Origin: Mycobacterium sp. 852002-51961_SCH5331710
GTDB taxonomy: Bacteria; Actinomycetota; Actinomycetes; Mycobacteriales; Mycobacteriaceae
DNA length: 64,000 nt
Assembly: GCF_001665535.1 (NCBI RefSeq)
Contig: NZ_LZSQ01000069.1
Span: 1-64,000 of the forward strand
Direction of reading: 5' to 3'
The notes under the pieces were generated by a model. It was not told where the DNA came from and did no database searches. It saw only the letters and a list, made by a program, of their open reading frames with translations. The translations under genes were made by a program, and so were the position numbers. This document shows, one piece after another, positions 50,358-60,544 of this stretch. How positions within the stretch are numbered: position 1 is the first letter of the stretch; each line of letters opens with the position of its first letter.

Positions 50358-51710
50358 ATGGTACGAATGGTGACTGTGACTGGTCCCGTCAACGCCGAAG
50401 CGGAGGTCGTCGACCTCGTCAGCACGCTCATCCGGTTCGACACGTCCAACACGGGCGACCCGGCCACCACCAAGGGCGAGGCGGAATGCGCGCGCTGGGT
50501 GGCCGAACAGCTCGAAGAAGTCGGGTACGCGACCGAATACGTCGAGGCGGGCGCGCCCGGCCGGGGCAATGTTTTCGCCCGGCTCGAGGGCGCCGACAGC
50601 TCACGCGGGTCGCTGCTGCTGCACGGCCACCTCGACGTCGTGCCCGCCGAGGCCTCCGACTGGAGCGTGCACCCCTTCTCGGGCGCCGTTGAGGACGGTT
50701 ACGTGTGGGGCCGCGGCGCGGTCGACATGAAGGACATGTGCGGCATGCTGATCGCGATCGCGCGGCACTTCAAACGGGCGGGCATCACCCCGCCGCGCGA
50801 CCTGATCTTCGCGTTCCTGTCCGACGAGGAGGCCGGCGGCAAGTTCGGGTCGCACTGGCTGGTCAAGCACCGGCCGGACCTGTTCGCCGGCGTCAGCGAA
50901 GCGGTGGGTGAGGTCGGCGGTTTCTCGCTGACCGTGCCGCGCAAGGACGGCGGGGAGCGACGCCTCTACCTGGTCGAGACGGCCGAGAAGTCGATGAACT
51001 GGATGAAGCTGACCGCGCGCAGCCACGCCGGCCACGGCTCGATGATCCACGACAGCAACGCCGTCACCGCGGTCGCCGAGGCGGTGGCCAAGCTGGGCCG
51101 CCACGAGTTCCCGCTGGTCATGACGGACGCGGTCGGCCAGTTCCTGCAGGCCGTCACCGAGGAGACCGGCTACTCGTTCGACATCGACTCACCGGACCTG
51201 GCCGGCGCGATCGCCAAGCTCGGGCCGATCGCCCGCGTCGTCGGGGCCACGCTGCGCGACACCGCCAACCCGACGATGCTCAAGGCCGGTTACAAGGCCA
51301 ACGTCATCCCGGCGTCGGCCGAGGCGGTGGTGGACTGCCGCATCCTGCCCGGGCGCCAGGCAGCCTTCGAACGCGAGGTCGACGAGCTGATCGGGCCGAA
51401 CGTGACCCGCGAGTGGGTGACCGAGCTGCCGTCCTACGAGACCACGTTCGACGGCGACCTGGTCGACGCGATGAACGGCGCAATCCTGTCCGTGGACCCC
51501 GACGCCCGCATCGTGCCGTACATGCTCTCCGGCGGAACCGACGCAAAAGCCTTCGCGCAGTTGGGCATTCGCTGCTTCGGGTTCGCCCCGCTGCAGTTGC
51601 CGCCCGACCTCGATTTCACCGCGCTGTTCCACGGCGTCGACGAACGGGTACCCGTTGACGCGTTGAAGTTCGGTACCCAGGTTCTCGAACACTTCCTGCT
51701 GCACTGCTGA
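50358..51710 (+). CDS. M20 family zinc peptidase (DapE2-like, Rv2141c homologue)
   Basis: About 450 residues of the M20/ArgE-DapE family. The metal-site pattern is [21 protein letters not shown] and DEEAGG, then a dimerisation domain (SHAGHGSM) and a late SGGTDAKAF. The reaction is hydrolysis of an acylated amino acid or dipeptide; the true substrate of this mycobacterial member is not known. ATG at 50358 or 50367 could start it. Opens the conserved block. Confidence 0.9.
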   Translation: MVRMVTVTGPVNAEAEVVDLVSTLIRFDTSNTGDPATTKGEAECARWVAEQLEEVGYATEYVEAGAPGRGNVFARLEGADSSRGSLLLHGHLDVVPAEASDWSVHPFSGAVEDGYVWGRGAVDMKDMCGMLIAIARHFKRAGITPPRDLIFAFLSDEEAGGKFGSHWLVKHRPDLFAGVSEAVGEVGGFSLTVPRKDGGERRLYLVETAEKSMNWMKLTARSHAGHGSMIHDSNAVTAVAEAVAKLGRHEFPLVMTDAVGQFLQAVTEETGYSFDIDSPDLAGAIAKLGPIARVVGATLRDTANPTMLKAGYKANVIPASAEAVVDCRILPGRQAAFEREVDELIGPNVTREWVTELPSYETTFDGDLVDAMNGAILSVDPDARIVPYMLSGGTDAKAFAQLGIRCFGFAPLQLPPDLDFTALFHGVDERVPVDALKFGTQVLEHFLLHC

Positions 51711-51729
51711 ATCGACGAAAGGACGAGTC

Positions 51730-52260
51730 ATGGCGTTTGACTACAACCCGTACGAGTTCCTCCCGAAGCTACCGACGTTCAAGCTGTCCTCGAACACGTT
51801 CAACGACGGTGACGCGCTGGGTAACGACCAGGTCAGCGGCATCATGGGCGCCGGCGGGAACGACGTATCGCCCCACCTGACCTGGTCAGGCTTCCCCGAG
51901 GAGACCCGTAGCTTCGCCGTCACGGTCTACGACCCCGACGCCCCGACCGCGTCCGGATTCTGGCACTGGGCCGTGGCGAACCTGCCCGCCACCGTGACCG
52001 AACTCCCCGCAGGCGCGGGCGACGGCAGCGGACTGCCCGGCGATGCGCTCACGCTGCGCAACGACGCCGGCATCAAGCGCTTCATCGGCGCCGCACCGCC
52101 GCCCGGACACGGCCCGCACCGCTACATCGTCGCCGTGCACGCGGTCGACGCCGAGAAGCTGGATCTGCCCGAGGACGCGACTCCCGCATACCTCGGCTTC
52201 AATCTGTTCCAGCACGCGATCGCGAGGGCGCTGATCCACGCGACCTACGAGCAGAAGTAG
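51730..52260 (+). CDS. YbhB/YbcL (PEBP) family protein, Rv2140c homologue
   Basis: A 176-residue protein of the phosphatidylethanolamine-binding-protein family: [15 protein letters not shown], then [29 protein letters not shown] with the conserved D-P-D-A-P loop, [13 protein letters not shown] near the C-terminus. Role unknown in mycobacteria. It lies 19 bp downstream of the peptidase gene. Confidence 0.92.
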   Translation: MAFDYNPYEFLPKLPTFKLSSNTFNDGDALGNDQVSGIMGAGGNDVSPHLTWSGFPEETRSFAVTVYDPDAPTASGFWHWAVANLPATVTELPAGAGDGSGLPGDALTLRNDAGIKRFIGAAPPPGHGPHRYIVAVHAVDAEKLDLPEDATPAYLGFNLFQHAIARALIHATYEQK

Positions 52261-52363
52261 CGAAATCCGCTCTGCGCGCTTCGATTACCTGCACGGCTGG
52301 CTTTTCTCGGGAACTGACGTATGGTCGCGGTTGAGTGATTGCCACTTCTGTTAAGGAGCGACA

Positions 52364-52492
52364 ATGGCTGACAAGAAACCGGGTAGGAGCCTGAAGAAGG
52401 CCGAACGATCCCTCAAGGAGCGCCGCGCCGAGAAGCGGCAGCGCGAAGCCGAGGCGGGTGAGTTCATCCGCAAGCGCAAGCGGGCCAGTTAA
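52364..52492 (+). CDS. Small, highly basic 42-residue protein
   Basis: ATG at 52364 with TAAGGAG seven bases before; translation [20 protein letters not shown], then a Lys/Arg/Glu-rich helix ending FIRKRKRAS. The strong ribosome site and neat end (TAA 52490-52492), overlapping the convergent pyrD stop, suggest a real gene. No family is recognised; nucleic-acid binding is possible from charge alone. Confidence 0.55.
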   Translation: MADKKPGRSLKKAERSLKERRAEKRQREAEAGEFIRKRKRAS

Positions 52493-53550
52493 TTGGCCGA
52501 CCCCACTGCGTCCGCCAAGGACGCGAAGCCCCCCTCGTGAAGGCGGCGGGCAATGCCGTCGTGAATACGCTTGGCCCACAGCCCGCCGCCGTACACGAAC
52601 CCGGTGTAAGCCTGTAAAAGCGAAGCGCCGGAGGTGATCCGGTCCCAGGCGTCGTCGGCGGTCTCGATGCCGCCGACGCTGATCAACACCAGCCGGTCCC
52701 CGACGCGGCGATACAGCCTGCGTAGCACCTCCGCCGAACGCTCGGCCACCGGCCGTCCGGAGATCCCGCCCGGTCCCAGCTCGTCGACGCCCGGCGTCGC
52801 CAACCCGTCGCGTGACACCGTCGTGTTGGTGGCGACGATGCCTGCCAGACCGAGTTCGACTGCCAGGTCGGCGATTTCATCGACATCCTCGTCGGAGAGG
52901 TCGGGTGCGATCTTCACCAGCACCGGTGTCGAAGTCTCGGCCCGCACCGCGGCCAGGATCGGACGCAACGACTCGACCGCCTGCAAATCGCGCAGCCCCG
53001 GCGTGTTGGGAGAGCTGACGTTGACGACGACGAAGGACGCGAGCGGCCCCAACAGCCGCGCCGACGACGCGTAATCCTCGACCGCCGCCTCCGCAGGCGT
53101 GACCTTCGTCTTGCCGATGTTCACCCCGATCGGGACGTCGGGAACGTGCCGGGCCAGACGCACCGCGAGTTCACCCGCGCCGTGATTGTTGAAGCCCATC
53201 CGGTTGAGCAGCGCGTGGTCCTCGGCGAGGCGAAACATCCGCGGCTTCGGATTGCCGGGCTGGGCCTGCGCGGTCACCGTGCCCACCTCGGCGTAGCCGA
53301 AACCCAGGGCACCCCAGGTGTGCAGACCGCTGCCGTTCTTGTCGAAGCCCGCCGCCAGGCCGAGGGGACCCGGGAACCGGACGCCGAAGACGGTGCTCCC
53401 AAGGATCGGATCGCGGGGGCCCAACCACCGGTTCAGGGCACGCCGCGGCCACGAGAAGTAGGTGGCGGCCCGCAGCACGGCGAATACCCAGGTGTGAATC
53501 CGTTCGGGCGCAACCAGAAACAGGGCCCGCCGCAGCGCGCGATACATCAT
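52489..53550 (-). CDS. pyrD: Dihydroorotate dehydrogenase (quinone), class 2
   Basis: A 353-residue class 2 enzyme with an N-terminal membrane-associating helix region (residues 1-40), then [37 protein letters not shown] (active Ser region), and [14 protein letters not shown] and [13 protein letters not shown] in the FMN site. It oxidises dihydroorotate to orotate with quinone at the membrane in pyrimidine synthesis. It is transcribed opposite to most of the block, with the two genes to its right, as in M. tuberculosis. Confidence 0.95.
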   Translation of the reverse strand: MMYRALRRALFLVAPERIHTWVFAVLRAATYFSWPRRALNRWLGPRDPILGSTVFGVRFPGPLGLAAGFDKNGSGLHTWGALGFGYAEVGTVTAQAQPGNPKPRMFRLAEDHALLNRMGFNNHGAGELAVRLARHVPDVPIGVNIGKTKVTPAEAAVEDYASSARLLGPLASFVVVNVSSPNTPGLRDLQAVESLRPILAAVRAETSTPVLVKIAPDLSDEDVDEIADLAVELGLAGIVATNTTVSRDGLATPGVDELGPGGISGRPVAERSAEVLRRLYRRVGDRLVLISVGGIETADDAWDRITSGASLLQAYTGFVYGGGLWAKRIHDGIARRLHEGGFASLADAVGSAN

Positions 53551-53554
53551 CCGA

Positions 53555-53824
53555 TCACTGTGCGGGCTGCTCGGGGATGCCCGTCCGGCCGGCCGCCGTC
53601 TTCTTGCGGCGCAGCAGCACCCGGCGCGAACCGTCGGTGTAAAGGCGGACGCGGGTGAGTTCCCAGCCGCGGTACTCGGCCTCGATCGACAACCGGGTCG
53701 AGGCGCTGACGCGCGTCACGTCCGGCGGCAGCCGCAGGGGGATCCATTCGTAATCGTCCGAGGGGTCGGACTTGACGACGTCCTCCCAGCCCGGTGGCAT
53801 CCGTCCGCGGTGGATCGCGCTCAT
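53555..53824 (-). CDS. DUF5703 family protein
   Basis: An 89-residue protein, with [21 protein letters not shown] and [24 protein letters not shown]. The composition and position upstream of pyrD suit DUF5703, conserved in mycobacteria; function unknown. It overlaps the lipoprotein gene upstream by 4 bp (ATGA). Confidence 0.85.
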   Translation of the reverse strand: MSAIHRGRMPPGWEDVVKSDPSDDYEWIPLRLPPDVTRVSASTRLSIEAEYRGWELTRVRLYTDGSRRVLLRRKKTAAGRTGIPEQPAQ

Positions 53825-54870
53825 GCGTGCGCTTTCGCCGCGTCGACGATCACCTGCACACCCGCTCCCGTTCCGGACACCACATACAGCGTGCCAGAGG
53901 ATTCGTCGTATGCCAGGGAGTCGGGTTGCCGCACGGTTCGATATCGCACCTTCTCGACGGGGATGCCGGTGGCCAGATCGTAGCCAACGACGGCGTTCGC
54001 CGCTGTCTGCGACACCCAGGCCAGCGTCGACGACCCCGCGAGGCCGTAGGGGGAGTCGGGAACCGGATAGCGCTGGCGCAGGATCAGCGGGTCGGTGCCG
54101 AACACCAGCAGCCCGTCGCCCCGCGTGTCGGCGACCAGCACCCGGCCGGCCGGATCGGCGGCCATCGTCGTCGCACCCTCACCGGCGCGCAACGCCTGCG
54201 CCTGCTGGGCGCCGTCCTCGGTGAGTGCCGTCACCGACGTCTGTCCGCGGTCCAACACCACGGCCGTATTGCCTTGCGTGACAAGCGCATCGACGCGCGC
54301 GAAGATCTTAAGCCGAGCCGCGACGGCGGTGTCGGAGCCCAGGGTGTAGACCGCGCCGTCGGCGCTGCCGAGCACCATCCGCCCGTCGGCGCGGCGCGCG
54401 ATCGCGGTGAAGTCGGTGTCCGCTTGACCCTCGACGTCGACCTTGGTCGCGGTGTGGGCGGCGAGGTCGATCCGGTGGTATCCACCGCGTGTGGCGGCGT
54501 AGGCGTGCCCGTCGCCGTCGCCGGTCAGGGCGGTCGCCGCACTGGGCAGCGACACCGTCGTCGCGTCGTTACTGTCCCTGGCGAACACCGTGACCTGCGC
54601 ATTGCCGGCCGGGCCGGGCACCAGCACCGCGAGCGCACCGCTCGCTGCGTCGACGATCGCCGCCTGCGCGTTCCCGGCCAGCGGGCGCACCACGCCGTCC
54701 GGACGGCCGGTGCCTTCGGGCGACCGCGCTGCCTGCGCGGGAGCGATAGTCGGCGGTGCGTCCGAGGACTCGGAGGAGCAGCCGCCGACCAGGACAAACG
54801 CCGGGAAGATTGCCAGTGCCGCCACAATCCGGCGAATCGGCTGATTCCGGGTGTTTACGAATGGCGGCAA
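53821..54870 (-). CDS. lppL: LppL-like lipoprotein
   Basis: About 349 residues. A signal peptide (RRIVAALAIFPAFVLVGGC) ends in a lipobox LVGGC, so the mature protein is anchored in the cell membrane. The rest reads as a beta-propeller-like repeat (DGDGHAYAATRGGYHRIDL, ADGRMVLGSADGAVYTLGS), probably an extracytoplasmic binding or scaffold protein. The start is uncertain: TTG at 54870 gives a normal leader; no ATG or GTG is better. It is the first gene of the minus-strand trio ending with pyrD. Confidence 0.82.
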   Translation of the reverse strand: MPPFVNTRNQPIRRIVAALAIFPAFVLVGGCSSESSDAPPTIAPAQAARSPEGTGRPDGVVRPLAGNAQAAIVDAASGALAVLVPGPAGNAQVTVFARDSNDATTVSLPSAATALTGDGDGHAYAATRGGYHRIDLAAHTATKVDVEGQADTDFTAIARRADGRMVLGSADGAVYTLGSDTAVAARLKIFARVDALVTQGNTAVVLDRGQTSVTALTEDGAQQAQALRAGEGATTMAADPAGRVLVADTRGDGLLVFGTDPLILRQRYPVPDSPYGLAGSSTLAWVSQTAANAVVGYDLATGIPVEKVRYRTVRQPDSLAYDESSGTLYVVSGTGAGVQVIVDAAKAHA

Positions 54871-54999
54871 GGGGTAGCTCTCGGTCGTGCGTACGGGAAA
54901 TCGACTGAATGGCCAGTTTAGGCAGACCGCTGCACGTGAGCTTTCATCCGCTCGCCGTGGCCCCATAATCAGCGGCCGCGTCAACGGTATGGTGCGATC

Positions 55000-55311
55000 A
55001 TGACCCTCGCCGCGGACCGCGCACTGGATGCCCGGGAATTTGTGATCGAGGACATGACCACTGGTCTGCACGCCAGCGGGTTCGGCCAGGTGGGCGACGG
55101 CCGCAGTTTCTCGTTCCACGTCGAGCGCCAGATGCTGGTCGTCGAGATCTACCGCCCGCGGTTGACCGGCCCGGTCCCGCATGAGGAGGACGTGGTCGCG
55201 GCGTCCAGTCGCAAGCTGACCGACATCGACCTCACCGACCGGCGCAGCGTGGGCGCCGCGGTGCGTGATCTGGTCGCCGTCGCCGAGCCCGTGGCGCGGA
55301 CCGGCCGCTAA
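55000..55311 (+). CDS. Conserved mycobacterial protein, Rv2137c homologue
   Basis: A 103-residue protein ([20 protein letters not shown], then [17 protein letters not shown]). Conserved in position beside uppP in mycobacteria; no known function. It starts at ATG 55000, divergent from the lipoprotein gene with about 130 bp between, and precedes uppP by 26 bp. Confidence 0.82.
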   Translation: MTLAADRALDAREFVIEDMTTGLHASGFGQVGDGRSFSFHVERQMLVVEIYRPRLTGPVPHEEDVVAASSRKLTDIDLTDRRSVGAAVRDLVAVAEPVARTGR

Positions 55312-55337
55312 CACCCGCCCACGGTACGGTCGTCGCC

Positions 55338-56186
55338 ATGACGGACGTGCCGGCAATGTCTTGGGTGCAGGTTGTCGTCCTCGCAATCGTGCAGGGCCTC
55401 ACCGAGTTTCTGCCCGTCTCGTCCTCGGGACATCTGGCGATCACCTCGCGGGTCTTCTTCGCCGACGACGCGGGCGCATCCTTCACCGCCGTCACGCAGC
55501 TCGGCACCGAGTTCGCGGTCCTTTTGTACTTCGCCAAGGACATCGGGCGCATCGTCAAGGCCTGGTTCAACGGACTGTTCGTCACCGCGCACCGCAACGC
55601 CGACTACCGGCTGGGCTGGTACGTGATCGTCGGCACCATCCCGATCGGCGTGCTCGGGTTGCTGTTCAAAGACCAGATCCGCACCGGGGCGCGCAATCTG
55701 TGGGCCATTGCGATCGCGCTGATCGTGTTCTCGGCCGTCATCGCCGCCGCGGAGTACTTCGGCCGCCAGACCCGCACGGTGGAGAAGCTGACGTTCAAGG
55801 ACAGCATCATCGTCGGCTTCGCGCAGTGCCTGGCGCTGCTGCCGGGCGTATCCCGCTCCGGAGCGACGATCAGCGCCGGCCTCTTCTGTGGCCTCAACCG
55901 TGAGGTGGCCGCCCGATTCGGTTTCCTGCTGGCCATCCCCGCGGTGTTCGCGTCCGGATTGTTCTCGCTGCCCGACGCCTTCCACCCGGTGGGTGAGGGA
56001 ATGAGCGCCAGCGGCCCGCAACTGCTCGTGGCCACCGTCATCGCGTTCGTGGTCGGCTTCGCCGCGGTGGCGTGGTTCCTGCGGTTCCTGGTCAGGCACA
56101 GCATGTACTGGTTCGTCGGATATCGCGTCATGCTGGGCATCGTGGTCTTGATCTTGTTGGGGACGGGTGTGGTGGCGGCGACATGA
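55338..56186 (+). CDS. uppP: Undecaprenyl-diphosphatase
   Basis: A 282-residue integral membrane protein with the two signature loops [11 protein letters not shown] and [15 protein letters not shown], and about eight hydrophobic segments. It removes a phosphate from undecaprenyl (decaprenyl) diphosphate to recycle the lipid carrier of cell-wall synthesis. It ends with ATGA overlapping the phosphatase gene. Confidence 0.95.
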   Translation: MTDVPAMSWVQVVVLAIVQGLTEFLPVSSSGHLAITSRVFFADDAGASFTAVTQLGTEFAVLLYFAKDIGRIVKAWFNGLFVTAHRNADYRLGWYVIVGTIPIGVLGLLFKDQIRTGARNLWAIAIALIVFSAVIAAAEYFGRQTRTVEKLTFKDSIIVGFAQCLALLPGVSRSGATISAGLFCGLNREVAARFGFLLAIPAVFASGLFSLPDAFHPVGEGMSASGPQLLVATVIAFVVGFAAVAWFLRFLVRHSMYWFVGYRVMLGIVVLILLGTGVVAAT

Positions 56187-56899
56187 CGGTGATCCTGTTG
56201 CGCCACGGGCGCTCGACCTCCAACACCGCGCACACGCTCGCGGGCCGGTCCGAGGGCGTCGACCTCGACGACAAGGGGCGAGAACAGGCGCAGGCGGTGG
56301 CGACCCGCATCGGATCGCTGCCGATTCGCGCCATCGTGCGTTCGCCGCTTCTGCGCTGCGAGCGGACCGTGGAACCGCTGGCCGCGGCGCTGGGCCTGAC
56401 CCCGGTCGTCGACGAACGGATCTCGGAGGTCGACTACGGCGCGTGGACGGGCCGCAAGATCGCCGATCTGGTCAAAGAACCGCTGTGGTCGGTGGTGCAG
56501 CAGCAGCCGAGCGCCGCGGTGTTCCCCGACGGCGAAGGCCTCGCCCACGTGCAGTCCCGCGCGGTGACGGCGGTGCGCGAGCACGACCGTCGACTCGCCG
56601 AGGAGCACGAGGGCGACGTGCTCTGGGTCGCCTGCACGCATGGCGATGTGATCAAGGCCATCGTCGCCGATGCGCTCGGGACCCACCTCGACAGCTTTCA
56701 GCGGATCACCGCCGACCCGGCGTCGATGAGCGTGATCCGTTACACGTCGGTCCGCCCGTTCGTGATCCACGTCAACCACACCGGCGACCAACTGACGTCC
56801 GGCCTGGTGCCGAAACCGCCAAAGAGCGACGGTCAGGCCGACTCCGGTGACGGCGAGGTGCCGCCGGAGGACGCCGTCGTCGGCGGATCGACCGGCTAG
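56183..56899 (+). CDS. Histidine phosphatase (phosphoglycerate-mutase-like), Rv2135c homologue
   Basis: A 238-residue histidine phosphatase with N-terminal [12 protein letters not shown] (catalytic His in RHG), the EVDYGAWTG segment, and [12 protein letters not shown] with the second His. The tail is acidic and unstructured. Substrate not known; MSMEG-type homologues act as acid phosphatases. It is coupled to uppP by ATGA. Confidence 0.9.
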   Translation: MTVILLRHGRSTSNTAHTLAGRSEGVDLDDKGREQAQAVATRIGSLPIRAIVRSPLLRCERTVEPLAAALGLTPVVDERISEVDYGAWTGRKIADLVKEPLWSVVQQQPSAAVFPDGEGLAHVQSRAVTAVREHDRRLAEEHEGDVLWVACTHGDVIKAIVADALGTHLDSFQRITADPASMSVIRYTSVRPFVIHVNHTGDQLTSGLVPKPPKSDGQADSGDGEVPPEDAVVGGSTG

Positions 56900-56924
56900 T
56901 CGCAAGCACGGCTGCAAGCCCGAA

Positions 56925-56958
56925 CCGGTATTTTGGAAGGTGCCCGGTATTTTGGAAG
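56925..56958. repeat. Duplicated leader segment before DUF3090 gene
   Basis: CCGGTATTTTGGAAG occurs twice (56925-56939 and 56944-56958), so two possible GGAAG ribosome sites lie in front of the ATG at 56963; the second is placed for initiation. Confidence 0.8.
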
Positions 56959-56962
56959 TGCT

Positions 56963-57550
56963 ATGCCCCGCGCAATCCACGTCTTCCGCACACCCGACCG
57001 CTTCGTGGCCGGGACCGTCGGTCAGCCCGGCAACCGCACCTTCTACCTCCAAGCCGTACACGACAAGCGCGTCGTCTCGGTGATTCTCGAGAAGCAACAG
57101 GTTGCCGTTCTCGCCGAACGGATTGCCGCGCTGCTGCTCGAGATCAATCGCCGGTTCGGCACGCCGATCCCACCCGACACCGGTGAGGTCGAAGACCTCA
57201 GCCCGCTGATCACTCCGGTCGACGCGGAATTCCGGGTCGGCACGATGGGGCTCGGCTGGGACTCCGAAGCGCAGACGGTGGTCGTCGAACTCCTCGCGGT
57301 GACGGAGACCGAATTCGACGCATCGGTGGTGCTCGACGACGCGGAGGAGGGCCCCGACGCGGTGCGCGTGTTCCTCACCCCGGAGTCCGCGCGCGAGTTC
57401 GCGACGCGCTCCAACCGGGTCATCTCGGCAGGCCGACCGCCCTGTCCTCTGTGTGACGAGCCGCTGGACCCGGAGGGCCACATCTGCGTGCGCACCAACG
57501 GCTATCGGCGCGGCGCCTTCGCCGAGTCCGACGATGACATCGACATCTGA
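56963..57550 (+). CDS. DUF3090 family protein, Rv2134c homologue
   Basis: A 195-residue protein of DUF3090: FRTPDRFVAGTVGQPGNRTFYLQA, then PPCPLCDEPLDPEGHICVRTNGY, where the CxxC and C/H group suggests a zinc site. Function unknown. It is conserved next to the SCO1664-like gene in actinobacteria. The ATG at 56963 is chosen because the frame upstream contains only the duplicated leader. It overlaps the next gene by 17 bp. Confidence 0.9.
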   Translation: MPRAIHVFRTPDRFVAGTVGQPGNRTFYLQAVHDKRVVSVILEKQQVAVLAERIAALLLEINRRFGTPIPPDTGEVEDLSPLITPVDAEFRVGTMGLGWDSEAQTVVVELLAVTETEFDASVVLDDAEEGPDAVRVFLTPESAREFATRSNRVISAGRPPCPLCDEPLDPEGHICVRTNGYRRGAFAESDDDIDI

Positions 57551-58370
57551 CGGCGGGTCCGACGACGCCGTCCGGGAAGAGGTGTTGCGCAGCGGCGAGC
57601 TGACCGTCATCGGACGCATCCGCTCGGCCAGCAACGCGACGTTCCTGTGTGAGGCGAATCTCGGCGAGCAGCAAGTGCATTGCGTCTACAAGCCGGTCGC
57701 GGGTGAGGCGCCGCTGTGGGACTTCCCCGACGGCACGCTGGCCGGTCGTGAGCGCGGCGCGTATGTGGTGTCAGCCGCGTTGGGTTGGAACATCGTGCCC
57801 TACACCATCATTCGCGAGGGGCCCGCGGGCGAGGGCATGGTGCAGCTGTGGGTCGACCAGCCGGGCGACGAGGTCGACGACGAACGTCCGGCGGGTCCGG
57901 ACCTGGTGGATCTGCTTCCGGCGGGGCGCATCCCGCCCGGCTTTCTGCCGATCCTGCAGGCCTACGACTACGCGGGCGACGAGGTCACGCTGGTGCACGC
58001 CGACGACGACCGGTTGCGCCGGATGGCGGTGTTCGACGTGCTGGTCAACAACGCCGACCGCAAGGGCGGCCACATCCTGTCCGGGGTGGACGGGCGCGTG
58101 TACGGCGTCGACCACGGGGTGACGCTGCACGTCGAGGACAAGCTGCGCACGGTGCTGTGGGGCTGGGCCGGTAAACCCGTCGACGACCAGACGCTCGAAT
58201 CGGTGGCCGCATTGCGCGACCGGCTGCGAGACGGGCTCGCCGACGAGCTGTGCACGCTCATCACCGAGTGGGAGGTCGCCGCGCTGCTCGCCAGAACCGT
58301 TGCGCTGCTCTCCGATCCGGTGATGCCCGGCCCCGATCGTCGCCGCCCGATCCCGTGGCCGGCGTTCTGA
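57534..58370 (+). CDS. SCO1664 family protein (kinase-like), Rv2133c homologue
   Basis: A 278-residue protein with FLCEANLGEQQVHCVYKPVAGE, then VFDVLVNNADRKGGHIL and GVDHGVTLHVEDKLR. The DRKGGH and later DHG resemble the catalytic and metal motifs of phosphatidylinositol-kinase-like folds, so a protein or small-molecule kinase role is plausible but unproved. It starts inside DUF3090. Confidence 0.88.
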   Translation: MTSTSDGGSDDAVREEVLRSGELTVIGRIRSASNATFLCEANLGEQQVHCVYKPVAGEAPLWDFPDGTLAGRERGAYVVSAALGWNIVPYTIIREGPAGEGMVQLWVDQPGDEVDDERPAGPDLVDLLPAGRIPPGFLPILQAYDYAGDEVTLVHADDDRLRRMAVFDVLVNNADRKGGHILSGVDGRVYGVDHGVTLHVEDKLRTVLWGWAGKPVDDQTLESVAALRDRLRDGLADELCTLITEWEVAALLARTVALLSDPVMPGPDRRRPIPWPAF

Positions 58371-58418
58371 CGCCGAGCCTGTCGCGCCGGTGAGGGACAC
58401 GTTGGTGATACTGACCTG

Positions 58419-59198
58419 ATGAGCCTGACCGATGCGGCGCTGGCCGCCGAGGTGGCCGCCGAGGCGGGCGAGATGCTGCTGAAGGTTCGCGAGCAGGTGG
58501 GTTACTACGACCCCTACGACCTCGGCGACACCGGGGACAAGCTCGCCAACAAGCTCATCCTCGACCGGCTCCGCGCGGCGAGGCCCGACGACCACGTGCT
58601 CTCCGAAGAGGCCGTCGACGACCTCTCGCGCGTCGACGCCGACCGGTGCTGGATCGTCGATCCGGTCGACGGTACCCACGAGTTCTCCATGCCACGACGC
58701 ACGGACTGGGCCGTCCACATCGCGCTGTGGCGCCGCGACGGCGGCCCCAACGGGCGCATCACCGACGCCGCGGTCGCACTGCCCGCCCGCAACGAGGTCT
58801 ACCGCACCGACACCGTCACCCCGCCGCCGCCGCGCACCGAGGGTCCGATCCTCATCACGGCGAGCGCGAACCGGCCGCCGCCGGTGCTGTGGTGGCTGCG
58901 CGACCGGATGGACATCCAACTGGTGCGGATCGGGTCTGCCGGCGCCAAGGCGATGGCAGTGGTGCGCGGCGACGTCGACGCCTACCTGCACGCCGGCGGT
59001 CAGTGGGAGTGGGATTCCGCCGCACCCGCCGGCGTGGTTCAGGCGGCGGGCCTGCACGCCTCGCGCCTCGATGGTTCAGAGTTGATCTACAACCGGCGCG
59101 ATCCCTACCTGCCCGACCTGCTGATGTGCCGGCCGGAGCTCAGCGGAGCGCTGCTGGAGGAGATCCTGGCGGCGTACCAGAACCGCTGGCGTCACTGA
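58419..59198 (+). CDS. cysQ: 3'-phosphoadenosine 5'-phosphate phosphatase
   Basis: A 259-residue inositol-monophosphatase-fold enzyme with SEEAVDD, metal-binding [13 protein letters not shown], and [18 protein letters not shown]. It removes the 3' phosphate of PAP formed during sulfate assimilation and sulfolipid synthesis. It lies directly upstream of mshC, as in M. tuberculosis (Rv2131c). Confidence 0.93.
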   Translation: MSLTDAALAAEVAAEAGEMLLKVREQVGYYDPYDLGDTGDKLANKLILDRLRAARPDDHVLSEEAVDDLSRVDADRCWIVDPVDGTHEFSMPRRTDWAVHIALWRRDGGPNGRITDAAVALPARNEVYRTDTVTPPPPRTEGPILITASANRPPPVLWWLRDRMDIQLVRIGSAGAKAMAVVRGDVDAYLHAGGQWEWDSAAPAGVVQAAGLHASRLDGSELIYNRRDPYLPDLLMCRPELSGALLEEILAAYQNRWRH

Positions 59199-59256
59199 AT
59201 CGGGAATGAAATGGCCGCCCGCGATGTCGGTGGAGTCGATGCCTAAAGTCGAGACT

Positions 59257-60495
59257 ATGAATTCGTGGCCGGCTCCCGTCGTCCCGGCGCTGCCGGGCCG
59301 CGGACCCCAGCTACGTCTCTACGACAGCGCCGACCGACAGGTCCGGCCCGTCGGCGCGGGCGAGACCGCCACGATGTACGTCTGCGGAATCACCCCCTAC
59401 GACGCGACGCACCTCGGCCACGCCGCGACCTACCTCACGTTCGACCTCGTGCATCGCGTCTGGCTGGATGCGGGCCACCAGGTGCGCTACGTGCAGAACA
59501 TCACCGACGTCGACGACCCGCTGTTCGAACGCGCGCAACGCGACGGCGTCGACTGGCGCGAACTCGCCGACCGCGAGACCGAGCTGTTCCGCGAGGACAT
59601 GGCGGCGCTGCGGGTGCTGCCGCCGCACGACTACGTCGCCGCGACCGAGGCCATCGCCGAGGTCATCGAGATCGTCGAGAAGCTGCTGGCATCGGGTGCG
59701 GCCTACGTCGTCGAGGACGCCGAGTATCCCGACGTGTACTTCCGCGCCGACGCCACCACCCAGTTCGGGTACGAGTCCGGATACGACCGCGACACCATGC
59801 GCCGGCTGTTCGCCGAACGCGGCGGCGACCCCGACCGGCCCGGTAAGGGTGACGAACTCGACGCCCTGTTGTGGCGTGCGCAGCGGCCGGGGGAGCCGAG
59901 CTGGCCCTCGCCGTTCGGGCCGGGGAGGCCCGGATGGCACGTGGAATGCGCTGCGATCGCGTTGAGCCGCATCGGCACCGACCTCGACATCCAGGGCGGC
60001 GGCAGCGACCTGATCTTCCCGCACCACGAGTTCTCCGCGGCCCACGCCGAATCCGTCACCGGCGAGCGGAGATTCGCGCGTCACTACGTGCACGCCGGGA
60101 TGATCGGCTGGGACGGCCACAAGATGAGCAAGAGCCGCGGCAACCTGGTGCTGGTCTCGCGGCTGCGCGCCGAGGGTGTCGACCCCGCGGCGATCCGCCT
60201 CGGGCTGTTCGCCGGGCACTACCGCGAAGACCGGTACTGGAGCGACGATGTGCTGGCCGAGGCGGTCGAGCGGCTCGGCCGGTGGCGTACGGCGGTGGCG
60301 CTGCCCGCGGCGCCGGACGCGACCGACGTGGTGAACCGGGTTCGCCGGTACCTGGCCGACGATCTGGACACCCCGAAAGCACTTGCCGCGCTGGATGGTT
60401 GGGTCACCGACGCGTTGACCTACGGCGGGCACGACGCCTCGGCCGGGCACACGGTGGGCACCGCCGTCGACGCGCTGCTGGGCATTCGGCTGTAG
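59257..60495 (+). CDS. mshC: L-cysteine:1D-myo-inosityl 2-amino-2-deoxyglucoside ligase
   Basis: A 412-residue class I tRNA-synthetase-like ligase with [15 protein letters not shown] (HIGH-type), [12 protein letters not shown] (Cys/Zn region) and MSKSRGN (KMSKS). It joins cysteine to glucosaminyl inositol in mycothiol synthesis. ATG at 59257 matches the N-terminus of homologues. A hairpin at 60510-60530 follows. Confidence 0.95.
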   Translation: MNSWPAPVVPALPGRGPQLRLYDSADRQVRPVGAGETATMYVCGITPYDATHLGHAATYLTFDLVHRVWLDAGHQVRYVQNITDVDDPLFERAQRDGVDWRELADRETELFREDMAALRVLPPHDYVAATEAIAEVIEIVEKLLASGAAYVVEDAEYPDVYFRADATTQFGYESGYDRDTMRRLFAERGGDPDRPGKGDELDALLWRAQRPGEPSWPSPFGPGRPGWHVECAAIALSRIGTDLDIQGGGSDLIFPHHEFSAAHAESVTGERRFARHYVHAGMIGWDGHKMSKSRGNLVLVSRLRAEGVDPAAIRLGLFAGHYREDRYWSDDVLAEAVERLGRWRTAVALPAAPDATDVVNRVRRYLADDLDTPKALAALDGWVTDALTYGGHDASAGHTVGTAVDALLGIRL

Positions 60496-60509
60496 AACGG
60501 CCAGACCCG

Positions 60510-60530
60510 CCCGCGCTCCCTTCGCGCGGG
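60510..60530 (+). terminator. Hairpin between mshC and SDR gene
   Basis: CCCGCGC-N7-GCGCGGG, 14 bp after the mshC stop. A GC-rich stem without U tract, so termination is plausible but not certain. Confidence 0.4.
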
Positions 60531-60544
60531 GTACGTTTTCGCCC

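Noticed and set aside
53821..55386. A 521-codon version of the lipoprotein gene
   Set aside because: The upstream ~170 residues overlap the divergent Rv2137c-like gene and lack sense; the signal peptide and lipobox place the start near 54870.
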